Source of the DNA: Pedobacter africanus
GTDB taxonomy: Bacteria; Bacteroidota; Bacteroidia; Sphingobacteriales; Sphingobacteriaceae
Assembly (NCBI RefSeq): GCF_900176535.1
Contig: NZ_FWXT01000001.1
Location: forward strand, 3,377,397 to 3,441,396
Direction of reading: 5' to 3'
Length of the DNA: 64,000 nt
Below are positions 52,519 through 61,052 of the stretch, piece after piece. The translations under genes were made by a program, and so were the position numbers. Under the pieces are notes generated by a model. That model did no database searches, was not told where the DNA came from, and was given only the letters and a program-made list of their open reading frames with translations. Numbering within the stretch: the stretch's first letter is position 1; each line of letters begins with the position of its first letter.

Positions 52519-53571
52519 ATGAAGAAAATATTAATAACAGGCGGGGCAGGATTTATCGGTTCCCATGTGGTACGCAGGTTTGTGAATAGCTATCCACAGT
52601 ATGAGATTGTGAACCTGGACAAGTTGACTTATGCAGGAAACCTGGCCAATTTAACAGATATAGAAAGCAAACCAAACTACCGTTTCCTTAAGGCTGATAT
52701 TACTGATGCCGCCGAGATCAATGAACTGTTTCAGCGCGAACAATTTGATGCAGTGATCCACCTGGCCGCGGAATCTCATGTTGATCGCTCAATTGCAGAC
52801 CCGACAGCCTTTGTGATGACGAACGTGATTGGTACGGTTAACCTGCTGAATGCTGCGAGAGAATACTGGAAAGGCAATTACGACAGTAAGCGCTTTTACC
52901 ATGTATCTACGGATGAGGTTTATGGTGCTTTGGGTGAAACCGGTATGTTTACCGAAACCACCGCCTACGATCCGCACAGTCCGTATTCTGCATCCAAAGC
53001 CTCTTCCGATCATTTTGTAAGGGCTTACCATGATACCTACGGATTGGACGTGGTGATCTCCAATTGCTCCAATAACTACGGATCGCACCATTTTCCGGAA
53101 AAGCTGATCCCGCTGGCAATCAACAACATCAAAAATAACCGCCCGGTACCGGTGTATGGTAAGGGAGAGAATGTACGCGACTGGCTTTGGGTGGTAGATC
53201 ATGCCAGGGCAATCGATGTAATATTTCATCAGGCCAAAACCGGAGAGACCTATAACATTGGCGGGCATAACGAATGGAAAAACATAGACCTGATTCAGTT
53301 GTTATGCAAAATTATGGACAAGAAGCTGGGCCGGGAGGCAGGGACCTCAGCTAAGCTGATCACCTTTGTAACCGACAGGGCAGGGCATGACCTGCGTTAT
53401 GCCATAGATTCTACCAAACTACAGGAAAAACTAAACTGGGTTCCGAGTTTACAGTTCGAGGAAGGGTTAGAAAAAACAGTAGACTGGTACCTGGAAAATG
53501 AAAAGTGGCTCTCTGATGTTACATCCGGTAACTATCAGGCGTATTATGAAACACAATACCACGGAAGATAA
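52519..53571 (+). CDS. rfbB: dTDP-glucose 4,6-dehydratase
   Basis: The 350-residue SDR has the NAD motif ILITGGAGFIGSHVVRRF and the block HLAAESHVDRSI. The segment HVSTDEVYGALG supplies the catalytic Thr-Asp-Glu, and YSASKASSDHFVRAYHDTYG supplies the Tyr-x3-Lys. The blocks NCSNNYG and RDWLWVVDHARAID are diagnostic. It makes dTDP-4-keto-6-deoxyglucose for rhamnose or other 6-deoxysugars. The rmlA, rmlC and rmlD partners are not in the window. The ATG at 52519 is chosen over a TTG three codons upstream. A terminator follows at once. Confidence 0.95.
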   Translation: MKKILITGGAGFIGSHVVRRFVNSYPQYEIVNLDKLTYAGNLANLTDIESKPNYRFLKADITDAAEINELFQREQFDAVIHLAAESHVDRSIADPTAFVMTNVIGTVNLLNAAREYWKGNYDSKRFYHVSTDEVYGALGETGMFTETTAYDPHSPYSASKASSDHFVRAYHDTYGLDVVISNCSNNYGSHHFPEKLIPLAINNIKNNRPVPVYGKGENVRDWLWVVDHARAIDVIFHQAKTGETYNIGGHNEWKNIDLIQLLCKIMDKKLGREAGTSAKLITFVTDRAGHDLRYAIDSTKLQEKLNWVPSLQFEEGLEKTVDWYLENEKWLSDVTSGNYQAYYETQYHGR

Positions 53572-53576
53572 GCAAG

Positions 53577-53604
53577 AAAGGCCCTTTTAAAAGGGGCCTT
53601 TTTT
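53577..53604. terminator. Bidirectional intrinsic terminator after rfbB
   Basis: AAAGGCCCTTTT pairs with AAAAGGGGCCTTTTTT (one-base bulge) and a T-run follows on the plus strand. It lies between rfbB (ending 53571) and the converging ABC permease gene (ending 53603). Confidence 0.8.
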
Positions 53605-54835
53605 ATTCGTATCTTAATGCTTCTACAGGATCGAGCTTAGAGGCTTTTTTTGCCGGGTAGTAACCGGAAATAATTCCGACCAGTACGCAGAGTGCAAAGC
53701 CCCCGAAAATCCAGCCCCAGGGAATGATAAATGAACCTCCCATAAGCAGGGATATGGCATTTCCTATGGAGATGCCGAGGAATATCCCGAAAGCCCCCCC
53801 CATCAAACAGATCATTACTGCCTCAATAAGGAATTGCTTACGTATTACAGCCGGATTAGCCCCAATGGCCTTTCTGATACCAATTTCGCGTGTCCTTTCT
53901 GTTACTGATACCAGCATAATATTCATTAAACCGATCGATGCACCAATTAAAGTAATCACACCTATGGCTATGCCCCCCCAGACGATGTAACGCAGGTTTT
54001 CAAACAGGGTTTGCGCCATCGCATCACTCTTGGTGATTTCAAAGTTGTTCTGGTCGGTCACCTTTATTTTTCTGATGTTCCTGAACAGGGCAGTTGCTTC
54101 GCCAATAACATTATCAATGATGTCGTTGCCCGGAACAATTACTGTAATGGTATACGACGGGTTTGAACTGGAATTTATCAGCTTAGCTTTTTTGAGCGGT
54201 ATGTAAACGGCACGGTCGCCGCTAAAACCCATACTCTGCCCTTTAGATACCAATACGCCAATAACTTTTAAGCGGGTGTTCCCCGCGTTAATGATCTGGT
54301 CAAGAGGAGATTGTTTTTTGAATAGCTTTTCTGCAACTTCACTGCCAATGATGCAGACGTTGTTCGCAGACAGCGACTCCGATAAACTGAAATTGCGCCC
54401 CTGTGCCAGTTCCAGTCCCTGCGAACTCAGGCCATTCTCATCTACGCCCTGCATGGTAATGTTGGGGTTTGTCTTTTGCGCACCAAATTTTACCGTAATT
54501 GCCCGGCTGGCAAAAACACTTACCGCAACTTTAGCAGGTGTATTTAAGCGCTCTTTGAAGGTTAATGCATCCTCGTAGCGGATCGATTTGAAAGGTTTTT
54601 GCCGATGCCCTGACCCACCGATCCTGATTCCGGTGCCCCGGTTCCTGATGGTGAAAGAATTTGCGCCCATACTGGAAAAAGCTTCTGTCATACTTTTCTT
54701 AACAGCATCCAGTGTCGTTAAAATTCCTACAAGCGCAGAAAGGCCTATTGCAATAATCAATGCGGTAAGCATAGTGCGTAGCCGGTTCCCGGTGATGGAT
54801 TGTATGGCTAGTTTTACGTTTTCGGTATAGGTCAT
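53603..54835 (-). CDS. MacB/FtsX-family ABC transporter permease
   Basis: The 410-residue protein has an N-terminal membrane segment (RLRTMLTALIIAIGLSALVGILTTL, about 17-41) and a large periplasmic MacB_PCD domain (about 42-275). Three C-terminal FtsX membrane segments follow, with the coupling sequence TERTREIGIRKAIGANPAVIRKQFLIEAV. It ends with the conserved YPAKKASKLDPVEALRYE. Such permeases power lipoprotein release or extracytoplasmic efflux with a separate ATPase, and no ATPase gene is adjacent. It lies downstream of the IscA-type gene behind a strong terminator, so it probably has its own promoter near 54836-54868. Confidence 0.92.
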   Translation of the reverse strand: MTYTENVKLAIQSITGNRLRTMLTALIIAIGLSALVGILTTLDAVKKSMTEAFSSMGANSFTIRNRGTGIRIGGSGHRQKPFKSIRYEDALTFKERLNTPAKVAVSVFASRAITVKFGAQKTNPNITMQGVDENGLSSQGLELAQGRNFSLSESLSANNVCIIGSEVAEKLFKKQSPLDQIINAGNTRLKVIGVLVSKGQSMGFSGDRAVYIPLKKAKLINSSSNPSYTITVIVPGNDIIDNVIGEATALFRNIRKIKVTDQNNFEITKSDAMAQTLFENLRYIVWGGIAIGVITLIGASIGLMNIMLVSVTERTREIGIRKAIGANPAVIRKQFLIEAVMICLMGGAFGIFLGISIGNAISLLMGGSFIIPWGWIFGGFALCVLVGIISGYYPAKKASKLDPVEALRYE

Positions 54836-54869
54836 GCAGCAGAATAGAATAAATAGGGATGCTAAAATA

Positions 54870-54899
54870 AAAGTCCTGTTGTTAAGACAACAGGACTTT
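54870..54899 (-). terminator. Intrinsic terminator of the IscA-type gene
   Basis: AAAGTCCTGTTGT (54870-54882) and ACAACAGGACTTT (54887-54899) form a perfect 13-bp stem with a four-base loop. Reading the minus strand it is followed by TTTTATTTT. It ends transcription of the gene at 54936-55289 before the permease gene. Confidence 0.85.
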
Positions 54900-54935
54900 A
54901 TATAATGTTACAATGGTATGGAAATAATTGGCGGT

Positions 54936-55289
54936 TTATACCGAAAAGCTGGTGCCACAGCCACATGTGCTGGCTGCGTTTGGATTGCTGAAGGTGAAAC
55001 CCCTCGAATTCAGCCCGTCCTGCCAGTCCACCTGCATGCCCAACAGGTACATCTGGTGTGCTTTATGCATAAAAACCTTTATTCCATCGATGATAAACTC
55101 CTGATCTCCATCTTTTTTCTGATCAAAACCAAGTACATAGTTCATTCCTGAACAGCCTCCGCCTTCTACACCGACACGTAGCCCGAAATCTTCTGCAATC
55201 TCCTGTTGGTTTTTTAATTTATTTAGTTCCTTGACAGCACCTTCTGTAAAGGTTACTGGCGCAAACGCTGTATCTACAATATTACTCAT
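54936..55289 (-). CDS. IscA/SufA/ErpA-family iron-sulfur carrier
   Basis: The 117-residue A-type Fe-S carrier has the three conserved cysteines: Cys46 in GGGCSGMNYVLGF and Cys109 and Cys111 in STCGCGTSF. It accepts and delivers Fe-S clusters in the cytoplasm. The ATG at 55289 is used; the longer frame would need a TTG. A TATATTTG box reads on the minus strand at 55357-55350, about 60 bp upstream, and could be its promoter. No other isc or suf genes lie nearby. Confidence 0.93.
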   Translation of the reverse strand: MSNIVDTAFAPVTFTEGAVKELNKLKNQQEIAEDFGLRVGVEGGGCSGMNYVLGFDQKKDGDQEFIIDGIKVFMHKAHQMYLLGMQVDWQDGLNSRGFTFSNPNAASTCGCGTSFSV

Positions 55290-55349
55290 CGTATTCAAAA
55301 TTAATTTTATGCCCAGTGCTCCAGGCGTTAAAAAAAACGTTTAATAGAG

Positions 55350-55357
55350 CAAATATA
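55350..55357 (-). promoter_or_regulatory. Probable -7 box for the IscA-type gene
   Basis: On the minus strand 55357 to 55350 reads TATATTTG, a match to TAnnTTTG. The ATG is at 55289, giving a leader near 55 nt. No clear -33 TTG was found at the expected distance. Confidence 0.4.
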
Positions 55358-55419
55358 AATCAAAATGTACATTTTTGTCGGTACTCACATTAATTATTAC
55401 GGTATTTAAACAAAGCAGA

Positions 55420-55950
55420 ATGGATGTAGAAAAATTTTTAACCGATGCAGGTGTACTGGTAGTTGGAGGTGTTGCCACAATTTCTGCGGGTTATTATTTA
55501 ATTAAAGGCGATATCCGTAATTATTTAAGACTCAGGTTCGCGTTTCAGAAAAAAGATGAAAATCAGCAATTGCTGTCCTTACGCCTGCAGGCGCATGAAC
55601 GTTTGATCGTTTTTATTGAAAGGATAAACCCGACAAATCTGTTTATCCGGCTCCACCACCAGGGCATTTCACTGCAGGAACTTCAGGCTGCGGCATTGAA
55701 TGAGATCCGATCGGAGTTTCAGCACAATGTTAGTCAGCAGCTGTACATCAGCACTGCCAGCTGGAAGGTAGTTAAGCAATTGAAAGACGATACCATTGCT
55801 ACGGTAAACAATGCTGTTAAAGGTTTGCCTGCCGATGCCATGGGAGTAGACCTGAGCAGAAAAGTACTGCAGCATATGGCAGAACTTGAAAGTAACCCTT
55901 ATGATCTGACATTAGATCTGATTAAAAAAGATATTCATCAGCTGTTTTAA
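55420..55950 (+). CDS. Hypothetical single-pass membrane protein upstream of methylmalonyl-CoA mutase
   Basis: The 176-residue protein starts MDVEKFLTDAG and has one N-terminal membrane segment (VLVVGGVATISAGYYLI, about 12-28). A basic, helical cytoplasmic domain follows (RLQAHERLIVFIERINPTNLF, LQAAALNEIRSEFQHNVSQQLY). The ATG at 55420 is preferred over a TTG 45 bp earlier. Its stop is 2 bp before the mutase start, so the two are co-transcribed. The family is not one I can name, and the link to mutase function is positional only. Confidence 0.8.
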   Translation: MDVEKFLTDAGVLVVGGVATISAGYYLIKGDIRNYLRLRFAFQKKDENQQLLSLRLQAHERLIVFIERINPTNLFIRLHHQGISLQELQAAALNEIRSEFQHNVSQQLYISTASWKVVKQLKDDTIATVNNAVKGLPADAMGVDLSRKVLQHMAELESNPYDLTLDLIKKDIHQLF

Positions 55951-55952
55951 TT

Positions 55953-57497
55953 ATGAGCAAAAAATTTATCACCACATCGGGTATAACCATAAAAGAAGTA
56001 TATACTGAGGGCAGGACGGAGATGGAACTGCCGGGGGCATTTCCATATACCAGGGGAATCCAAAAGGATATGTACAGGGGGCGACTATGGACCATGCGGC
56101 AATATGCTGGTTTTTCTACTGCAGAAGAATCCAATAAACGGTATCATTACCTGCTGAAGCAGGGCACAATGGGGCTTTCTGTTGCCTTCGACCTGCCTAC
56201 GCAAATCGGTTACGATTCGGATCATGAAATGTCTGAAGGAGAGGTAGGGAAGGTGGGTGTAGCGATCGATTCCTTAAAAGACATAGAGATATTATTTGAT
56301 GGTATTGAGCTCCAGAAGATCACTACTTCTATGACTATCAATGCCACTGCCTCTATTTTACTGGCGATGTATATTGCACTGGCCAAAAAGCAAGGGGCGG
56401 ATATTAAACAGATTTCCGGTACCATACAGAACGATATTCTTAAAGAATATGCCGCCCGTGGCACTTATATTTATCCACCTAAACCATCCATGCGGATCAT
56501 TACGGATATTTTTGAATACTGCAGCAAAGAAGTGCCTAAATGGAACACCATCTCTATTTCAGGATATCATATCCGCGAAGCTGGATCGACTGCTGTTCAG
56601 GAACTGGCCTTTACCCTTGCGAATGGAAAGGCCTATCTGAATGCTGCACTTGAAAAGGGACTTGACATTAATGTGTTTGCAAAGCGTTTATCGTTTTTTT
56701 TTAATTGTCATAACAATTTCTTTGAAGAGATTGCCAAATTCAGGGCTGCGAGGAGGATGTGGGCGAAGATTACCAAAAAACTGGGTGCCACGGACGAAAA
56801 GGCGCAGATGCTTCGGTTCCACACGCAAACAGGAGGTTCTACATTGACTGCCCAGCAGCCCCTGAACAATGTGATCAGGGTAACCAATCAAGCCATGGCT
56901 GCTGTGCTGGGTGGTACACAGTCCCTGCACACCAACGGCTATGATGAAGCACTTTCCTTACCTACAGAAGCTGCGGCAAAGATAGCGCTGCGCACGCAAC
57001 AGGTGATCGCTTTTGAAAGCGGGGTGACCGACACCGTTGATCCTTTAGCCGGTTCGTATTTTGTAGAAAGCCTTACAGACGAAATTGAGGCCGCCGCACA
57101 GCTGTATATTGATAAAATTGACGCAATGGGCGGATCAGTAAATGCGATCGAGAACGGCTATATCCAAAATGAAATTGCTGACGCGGCTTACCAATACCAG
57201 GTTGAGGTAGAGGAAGCCAGCAGGGTAATTGTAGGGGTCAATAAATTTGTACAGGAAAAAGAGGGCATTAACGATGTATTTACGATCGATGAGTCCATCC
57301 GAACAATACAAACGGAGAAGCTGAACAAACTCAAGGCAGAAAGGGACAATGATGCGGTTAAAAAGGCATTGCAGGAGCTGGAAATGGCTGCTAGAAATAC
57401 TGACAATCTGATGACGTTTATCCTCTCGGCCGTAGAAGCTTATGCCACACTTGGAGAGATCGCAGACGTGATGCGTAATGTTTTCGGAGAATATTAA
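55953..57497 (+). CDS. Methylmalonyl-CoA mutase-type large subunit without B12-binding domain
   Basis: The 514-residue protein covers the mutase catalytic barrel (RQYAGFSTAEESN, VAFDLPTQIGYDSD, GTIQNDILKEYAARGTYIYPP, ISISGYHIREAGSTA, RFHTQTGGSTLTAQQPLNNV) and stops at FGEY, where the barrel ends. The C-terminal cobalamin-binding domain (D-x-H-x2-G) is absent. Relative to the Propionibacterium enzyme the alignment offset is a constant 38. Tyr89, Gln197, Arg207 and His244 correspond to Tyr51, Gln159, Arg169 and His206, all retained. Tyr51 and Arg169 favour methylmalonyl-CoA over isobutyryl-CoA, whose mutase has Phe and Gln there. A separate B12 subunit must be encoded elsewhere. Confidence 0.9.
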   Translation: MSKKFITTSGITIKEVYTEGRTEMELPGAFPYTRGIQKDMYRGRLWTMRQYAGFSTAEESNKRYHYLLKQGTMGLSVAFDLPTQIGYDSDHEMSEGEVGKVGVAIDSLKDIEILFDGIELQKITTSMTINATASILLAMYIALAKKQGADIKQISGTIQNDILKEYAARGTYIYPPKPSMRIITDIFEYCSKEVPKWNTISISGYHIREAGSTAVQELAFTLANGKAYLNAALEKGLDINVFAKRLSFFFNCHNNFFEEIAKFRAARRMWAKITKKLGATDEKAQMLRFHTQTGGSTLTAQQPLNNVIRVTNQAMAAVLGGTQSLHTNGYDEALSLPTEAAAKIALRTQQVIAFESGVTDTVDPLAGSYFVESLTDEIEAAAQLYIDKIDAMGGSVNAIENGYIQNEIADAAYQYQVEVEEASRVIVGVNKFVQEKEGINDVFTIDESIRTIQTEKLNKLKAERDNDAVKKALQELEMAARNTDNLMTFILSAVEAYATLGEIADVMRNVFGEY

Positions 57498-57516
57498 AAA
57501 TTATGTTAATAAATAG

Positions 57517-57609
57517 TTATCAACATAAAAAATTGAGGTTAACAGAGGTATGGTATTGCTGTATAAGTACTTACCAAATAAATGAAAATTAAGTTTTTTT
57601 TGTTGATAA
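57517..57609. promoter_or_regulatory. Two opposed DnaA-box-like sites upstream of dnaA
   Basis: TTATCAACA occurs at 57517-57525 on the plus strand and again at 57601-57609 on the minus strand, bracketing an AT-rich 75-bp stretch. Each differs by one base from the classical box TTATCCACA. The 194-bp gap between the mutase gene and dnaA holds nothing else I can name. The pair may serve dnaA autoregulation or belong to a replication origin; two sites alone do not prove an origin. Confidence 0.5.
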
Positions 57610-57691
57610 TTTTTTGAATATTCGATCTCTCGAACGGGTTCATTTAATGTGCTCAAATCGTTACTGTAAACCAACAAATTATAGAAGGACT

Positions 57692-59122
57692 ATGGAAAAA
57701 ACTTGCATCGAAGTATGGAAAAACTGTCTCCAAATCATAAAAGATAATATTCCGAGCCAAAGTTTTAAAACCTGGTTCGAACCTATATCGGCTCTGAAGT
57801 TGGAAGGCAATGTTTTAACTATACAAGTGCCAAGTTTGTTCTTTTATGAATGGTTGGAAGAGCACTATGTTGGACTGCTCAGAAAAACTGTAAAAAAGCA
57901 GCTTGGAGATGAAGGTCGGTTGGAGTACAATATTGTGGTAGACAAATCGTCTAATTCAGGTTCTCCTTATACGACCAATATGCCAAGTACCGGTAACGGT
58001 GCCGAAGCTAAAAAGCAGTCGATGCCTATTCCGGTTTCTATCAATAAAGATATTAAAAACCCTTTCATTATCCCGGGTTTAAAAAAGCTGAATGTAGACC
58101 CTCAGCTAAATGCAAATTATACTTTTGAGAACTATATTGAGGGTGATTGCAACCGTTTGGCCCGTTCTGCGGGTTATGCCGTTGCTGCCAAACCTGGCGG
58201 TACTTCTTTTAACCCTCTGATGATTTATGGCGGGGTAGGACTGGGAAAGACACACCTGGCCCAGGCCATTGGAAACGAGATCAAGAGAAACATGCCGGAT
58301 AAACTGGTGATCTATGTGTCGTGTGAAAAATTTTGCCAGCAATTTGTAGATTCACTAAAAAACAATACCATTAACGACTTTGTCAATTTTTACCAGGCAA
58401 TGGATGTGATCATCATGGATGATGTACACAATTTTGCAGGTAAAGAAAAAACACAGGATATATTTTTCCATATTTTTAACCATTTGCACCAGTCGGGAAA
58501 GCAGGTGATCTTATCGTCTGATAAAGCACCAAAAGACCTGGCGGGCCTGGAAGAGCGTTTGCTAAGCCGCTTTAAATGGGGCCTTTCTGCCGATCTGCAG
58601 GTGCCGGACCTGGAAACCAGGATTGCCATACTTAGGAAAAAGATGTATGCAGATGGAATAGAGCTGCCAACCGAGGTCATAGAGTATGTTGCACATAATA
58701 TAGACAATAACGTTCGGGAACTGGAAGGCGCCATGGTATCTTTACTGGCACAGTCTACTTTAAACAAAAAGGACATCGACCTGGCATTGGCCAAGCAGAT
58801 GTTAAAGAACTTCATCAAAAATACCTCGAAGGAGATTTCAATGGAGTACATTCAAAAGCTGGTATGCGAATATTTCGAGGTGCCGGTTGATATGGTCAAG
58901 TCACAAACCCGAAAGCGCGAGATTGTTCAGGCAAGACAAATCTCTATGTACCTGTCAAAAAGCCATACCAAATCATCATTAAAAACAATAGGCGCTTTTT
59001 TTGGTGGCAGGGACCACTCCACAGTAATTTATGCCTGCCAGACTGTAGAAGATCTGATAGATACAGATAAAAAATTTAAAGGTTATGTGCACGATATCCA
59101 AAAGAAATTGAAAATGAGCTAA
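57692..59122 (+). CDS. dnaA: Chromosomal replication initiator protein DnaA
   Basis: The 476-residue protein has the N-terminal domain I (CIEVWKNCLQIIKDNIPSQSFKTWFEPI) and a variable linker. The AAA+ domain carries Walker A (YGGVGLGKTHLAQAIG) and Walker B (DVIIMDDVHNFAGKEKTQ), with a sensor segment (HIVLSSDKAP-like VILSSDKAPKDL). The C-terminal domain IV ends in the DnaA signature GAFFGGRDHSTVIYACQTV. It binds DnaA boxes and opens the origin. The ATG at 57692 gives the usual MEKTCIEVW start; the longer frame from 57614 has no domain sequence. A terminator follows 19 bp after the stop. Confidence 0.97.
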   Translation: MEKTCIEVWKNCLQIIKDNIPSQSFKTWFEPISALKLEGNVLTIQVPSLFFYEWLEEHYVGLLRKTVKKQLGDEGRLEYNIVVDKSSNSGSPYTTNMPSTGNGAEAKKQSMPIPVSINKDIKNPFIIPGLKKLNVDPQLNANYTFENYIEGDCNRLARSAGYAVAAKPGGTSFNPLMIYGGVGLGKTHLAQAIGNEIKRNMPDKLVIYVSCEKFCQQFVDSLKNNTINDFVNFYQAMDVIIMDDVHNFAGKEKTQDIFFHIFNHLHQSGKQVILSSDKAPKDLAGLEERLLSRFKWGLSADLQVPDLETRIAILRKKMYADGIELPTEVIEYVAHNIDNNVRELEGAMVSLLAQSTLNKKDIDLALAKQMLKNFIKNTSKEISMEYIQKLVCEYFEVPVDMVKSQTRKREIVQARQISMYLSKSHTKSSLKTIGAFFGGRDHSTVIYACQTVEDLIDTDKKFKGYVHDIQKKLKMS

Positions 59123-59140
59123 GGAAGCTCATTTGTATTG

Positions 59141-59176
59141 AAAAGCCCTGTAAGTTTTTGCTTACAGGGCTTTTTA
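59141..59176. terminator. Intrinsic terminator after dnaA
   Basis: AAAAGCCCTGTAAG (59141-59154) pairs perfectly with CTTACAGGGCTTTT (59161-59174) around a TTTTTG loop, followed by T-rich sequence. The A-run on the left lets it also serve the converging Nudix gene (ending 59194). Confidence 0.9.
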
Positions 59177-59193
59177 ATTTATTCAGGACTAAA

Positions 59194-59742
59194 TTAGTTT
59201 TTTTCAAGCCGTATCAGGCCGTAAAACAGGGCTGCACAATGCAAAGCCTGGTCTATTTTATTGTCGGCCAGCAACTGCTTAACTTCAGCAATGCTATATT
59301 CCTCTACATTCAGGATTTCATGCTCATCTAAATGCTGTTCCTGCGTTTTTGTTCCTCCTTTAAGCAGGTAGGTATAAGTTACATTATTGGCCGTAGCCGG
59401 ATTTGGGTATAATGTGGCAATGAGTTCAGCACTTTTAAATGAATAACCTGTTTCTTCCAGCAGTTCCCTTCTGATTGCAGATTCCGGTAGCTCATCTCCA
59501 TCGATCACCCCACCCGGGACTTCCAGGGAAACAATATCAGCAGCATGACGATACTGACGTACCATTAGGAGTTTATTTTCTTCGGTAAGGGCTATGGCGT
59601 TCACCCAGTTTGGATATTCCAGTACATAATAATCGTCTTTTACACTCCCATTCTGTAATTCGCAGGTGTCTACCCTGAGTGTTGCCCACTTTTCCTTCAC
59701 CAGATATTTTGATGAAAGCTTTTTCCATTTTAATATTTCCAT
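59194..59742 (-). CDS. Nudix hydrolase (ADP-ribose pyrophosphatase type)
   Basis: The 182-residue protein contains a complete Nudix box, G-x5-E-x7-R-E-L-L-E-E-T-G-Y, within GVIDGDELPESAIRRELL and the following EETGY. The upstream segment VRQYRHAADIVSLEVPGGV is typical of ADP-sugar pyrophosphatases such as NudF. It probably hydrolyses ADP-ribose or a related nucleoside diphosphate. It is the last gene of a minus-strand run that starts with LemA and continues through two TPM proteins; the gap to the upstream TPM gene is 11 bp. Confidence 0.92.
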   Translation of the reverse strand: MEILKWKKLSSKYLVKEKWATLRVDTCELQNGSVKDDYYVLEYPNWVNAIALTEENKLLMVRQYRHAADIVSLEVPGGVIDGDELPESAIRRELLEETGYSFKSAELIATLYPNPATANNVTYTYLLKGGTKTQEQHLDEHEILNVEEYSIAEVKQLLADNKIDQALHCAALFYGLIRLEKN

Positions 59743-59753
59743 AGGTTATCAAA

Positions 59754-60524
59754 TTACCAGCTGCCACTGCTTCCGCCACCGCCAAAACTGCCTCCCCCAA
59801 AACCACCGAAGCCTCCACCACCACTGCTTCCGCCGCCCCAGCCTCCGCCACCACCAGAACCACGGCCTCCGCCAAGCAGCATACTCCAGAAAAGTGCATC
59901 GGCAACGCCCCGGCCGCCGATAACCTGCCCGCCGCCGCCTCCACCGCCTCTTTTCAGCAGTACAACCACAACCACTATAATAATAATGATTACAAATACC
60001 CCCGATGCACCACCGCCGCGTCTGCCAGGTTTAGGTTTGTCGTTTTTATATTCACCTTTGGTTACACTAATGATGGCATCGGTACCCGCATCAAGCCCTT
60101 TAAAATAGTTCCCCGCTTTAAAATAAGGCTTAATGTCGTTTTCGATGATCCTCCGGGTATACATATCAGGCAATACACCTTCCACGCCATAGCCTGTTTG
60201 TATGGCTATCTTTCTATCGCCCAGGGCCACTAGGACTACAACACCATTGTCTTTGCCCTTCGTGCCCACTCCCCAGTTACGGCCAAGGCCCATTGCGTAT
60301 TCGTTGATATCGTATTCACCGACGGATTTTAAGATCACTACAGCGACCTGTATAGATGTTGAGTCATCAAAGGCAACCAGCTTTTGTTCCAGCTGCTGAA
60401 TTTCGCTGCTTGTGAGTGTTCCTGTATAGTCGTTAACCAGCGTATTGGGTTTAGCCGGAAAGTCCTGACTAAAACCTGCTAAGGTAGTAAAGGATAAAAA
60501 TAAGGCTATGATTAACTTTTTCAT
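59754..60524 (-). CDS. TPM-domain protein with Gly/Ser-rich C-terminus (YgcG-like), secreted
   Basis: The 256-residue protein has a signal peptide (MKKLIIALFLSFTTLAGFSQ). A TPM domain at about 28-150 contains LVNDYTGTLTSSEIQQLEQKL and GRNWGVGTKGKDNGVVVLVALGDRKIAIQTGYGVEG. A membrane segment (GVFVIIIIIVVVVVLL, about 175-190) precedes a tail of almost only Gly and Ser. The TPM fold occurs in photosystem II repair and in several bacterial membrane complexes. Together with LemA it forms a common bacterial gene pair of unclear role. Its start overlaps the stop of the second TPM gene by 4 bp (ATGA). Confidence 0.88.
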   Translation of the reverse strand: MKKLIIALFLSFTTLAGFSQDFPAKPNTLVNDYTGTLTSSEIQQLEQKLVAFDDSTSIQVAVVILKSVGEYDINEYAMGLGRNWGVGTKGKDNGVVVLVALGDRKIAIQTGYGVEGVLPDMYTRRIIENDIKPYFKAGNYFKGLDAGTDAIISVTKGEYKNDKPKPGRRGGGASGVFVIIIIIVVVVVLLKRGGGGGGGQVIGGRGVADALFWSMLLGGGRGSGGGGGWGGGSSGGGGFGGFGGGSFGGGGSSGSW

Positions 60525-60970
60525 CGCCTGTTGGTTTTGTGTTGATCCATAAAAATGATGTCATTCGGAAGTTCGTTGATGTCGCCCCCTTCAAATGGAA
60601 AGAAAGTCGCCAGTTTTTCTCCGGCCAGTACAATACCGGCTATAATCCCCTGCACAATATTGCCACCCAAAAAATGGGCTTTCATGGCTATCTGGGTGGT
60701 CTCCCAGAAATCGGTAGGTACAACTTTGTTGATACCGCTATCGCCAATTATTGCGAATTTATGGTCTTCGTAAGCCAGATAAATCAGTACCCCATTGTGC
60801 TTGGTGGTTTTGTCCATGCCCAGTTTTGAAAAATAGGTGGTTGCTCTTTCAAAAGCATCGCCCGTACAATGTGCTTCTACTGCAATTCTTATTTCTCCTG
60901 AAGTTGCTTTTTCAGCTTCCGAAATTGCATTGGCAATAAGTTCCTGGTCTTGTTCTGTGAATATGCCCAT
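60521..60970 (-). CDS. TPM-domain protein, short form
   Basis: The 149-residue protein begins MGIFTEQDQELIANAISEAEK, has no signal peptide or membrane segment and carries the TPM core (TSGEIRIAVEAHCTGD, FSKLGMDKTTKHNGVLIYLAYEDHKFAIIGDSGINKVVP). It seems to be a cytoplasmic relative of the next gene, from which it differs by lacking the signal peptide and the Gly-rich tail. It lies 82 bp after LemA and overlaps the longer TPM gene by 4 bp. The three probably form one functional unit. Confidence 0.88.
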   Translation of the reverse strand: MGIFTEQDQELIANAISEAEKATSGEIRIAVEAHCTGDAFERATTYFSKLGMDKTTKHNGVLIYLAYEDHKFAIIGDSGINKVVPTDFWETTQIAMKAHFLGGNIVQGIIAGIVLAGEKLATFFPFEGGDINELPNDIIFMDQHKTNRR

Positions 60971-61052
60971 GATTAGGATTATTGGGTAAGAATAAGGGTA
61001 ATGAATGTTTAATTATTAAACACGCATTACCCTTAAATGTTATTTTGGGATA

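Noticed and set aside
57614..57691. 26-residue N-terminal extension of DnaA
   Set aside because: The frame from 57614 opens without a good start and the residues do not belong to DnaA domain I, which begins at MEKTCIEVW.
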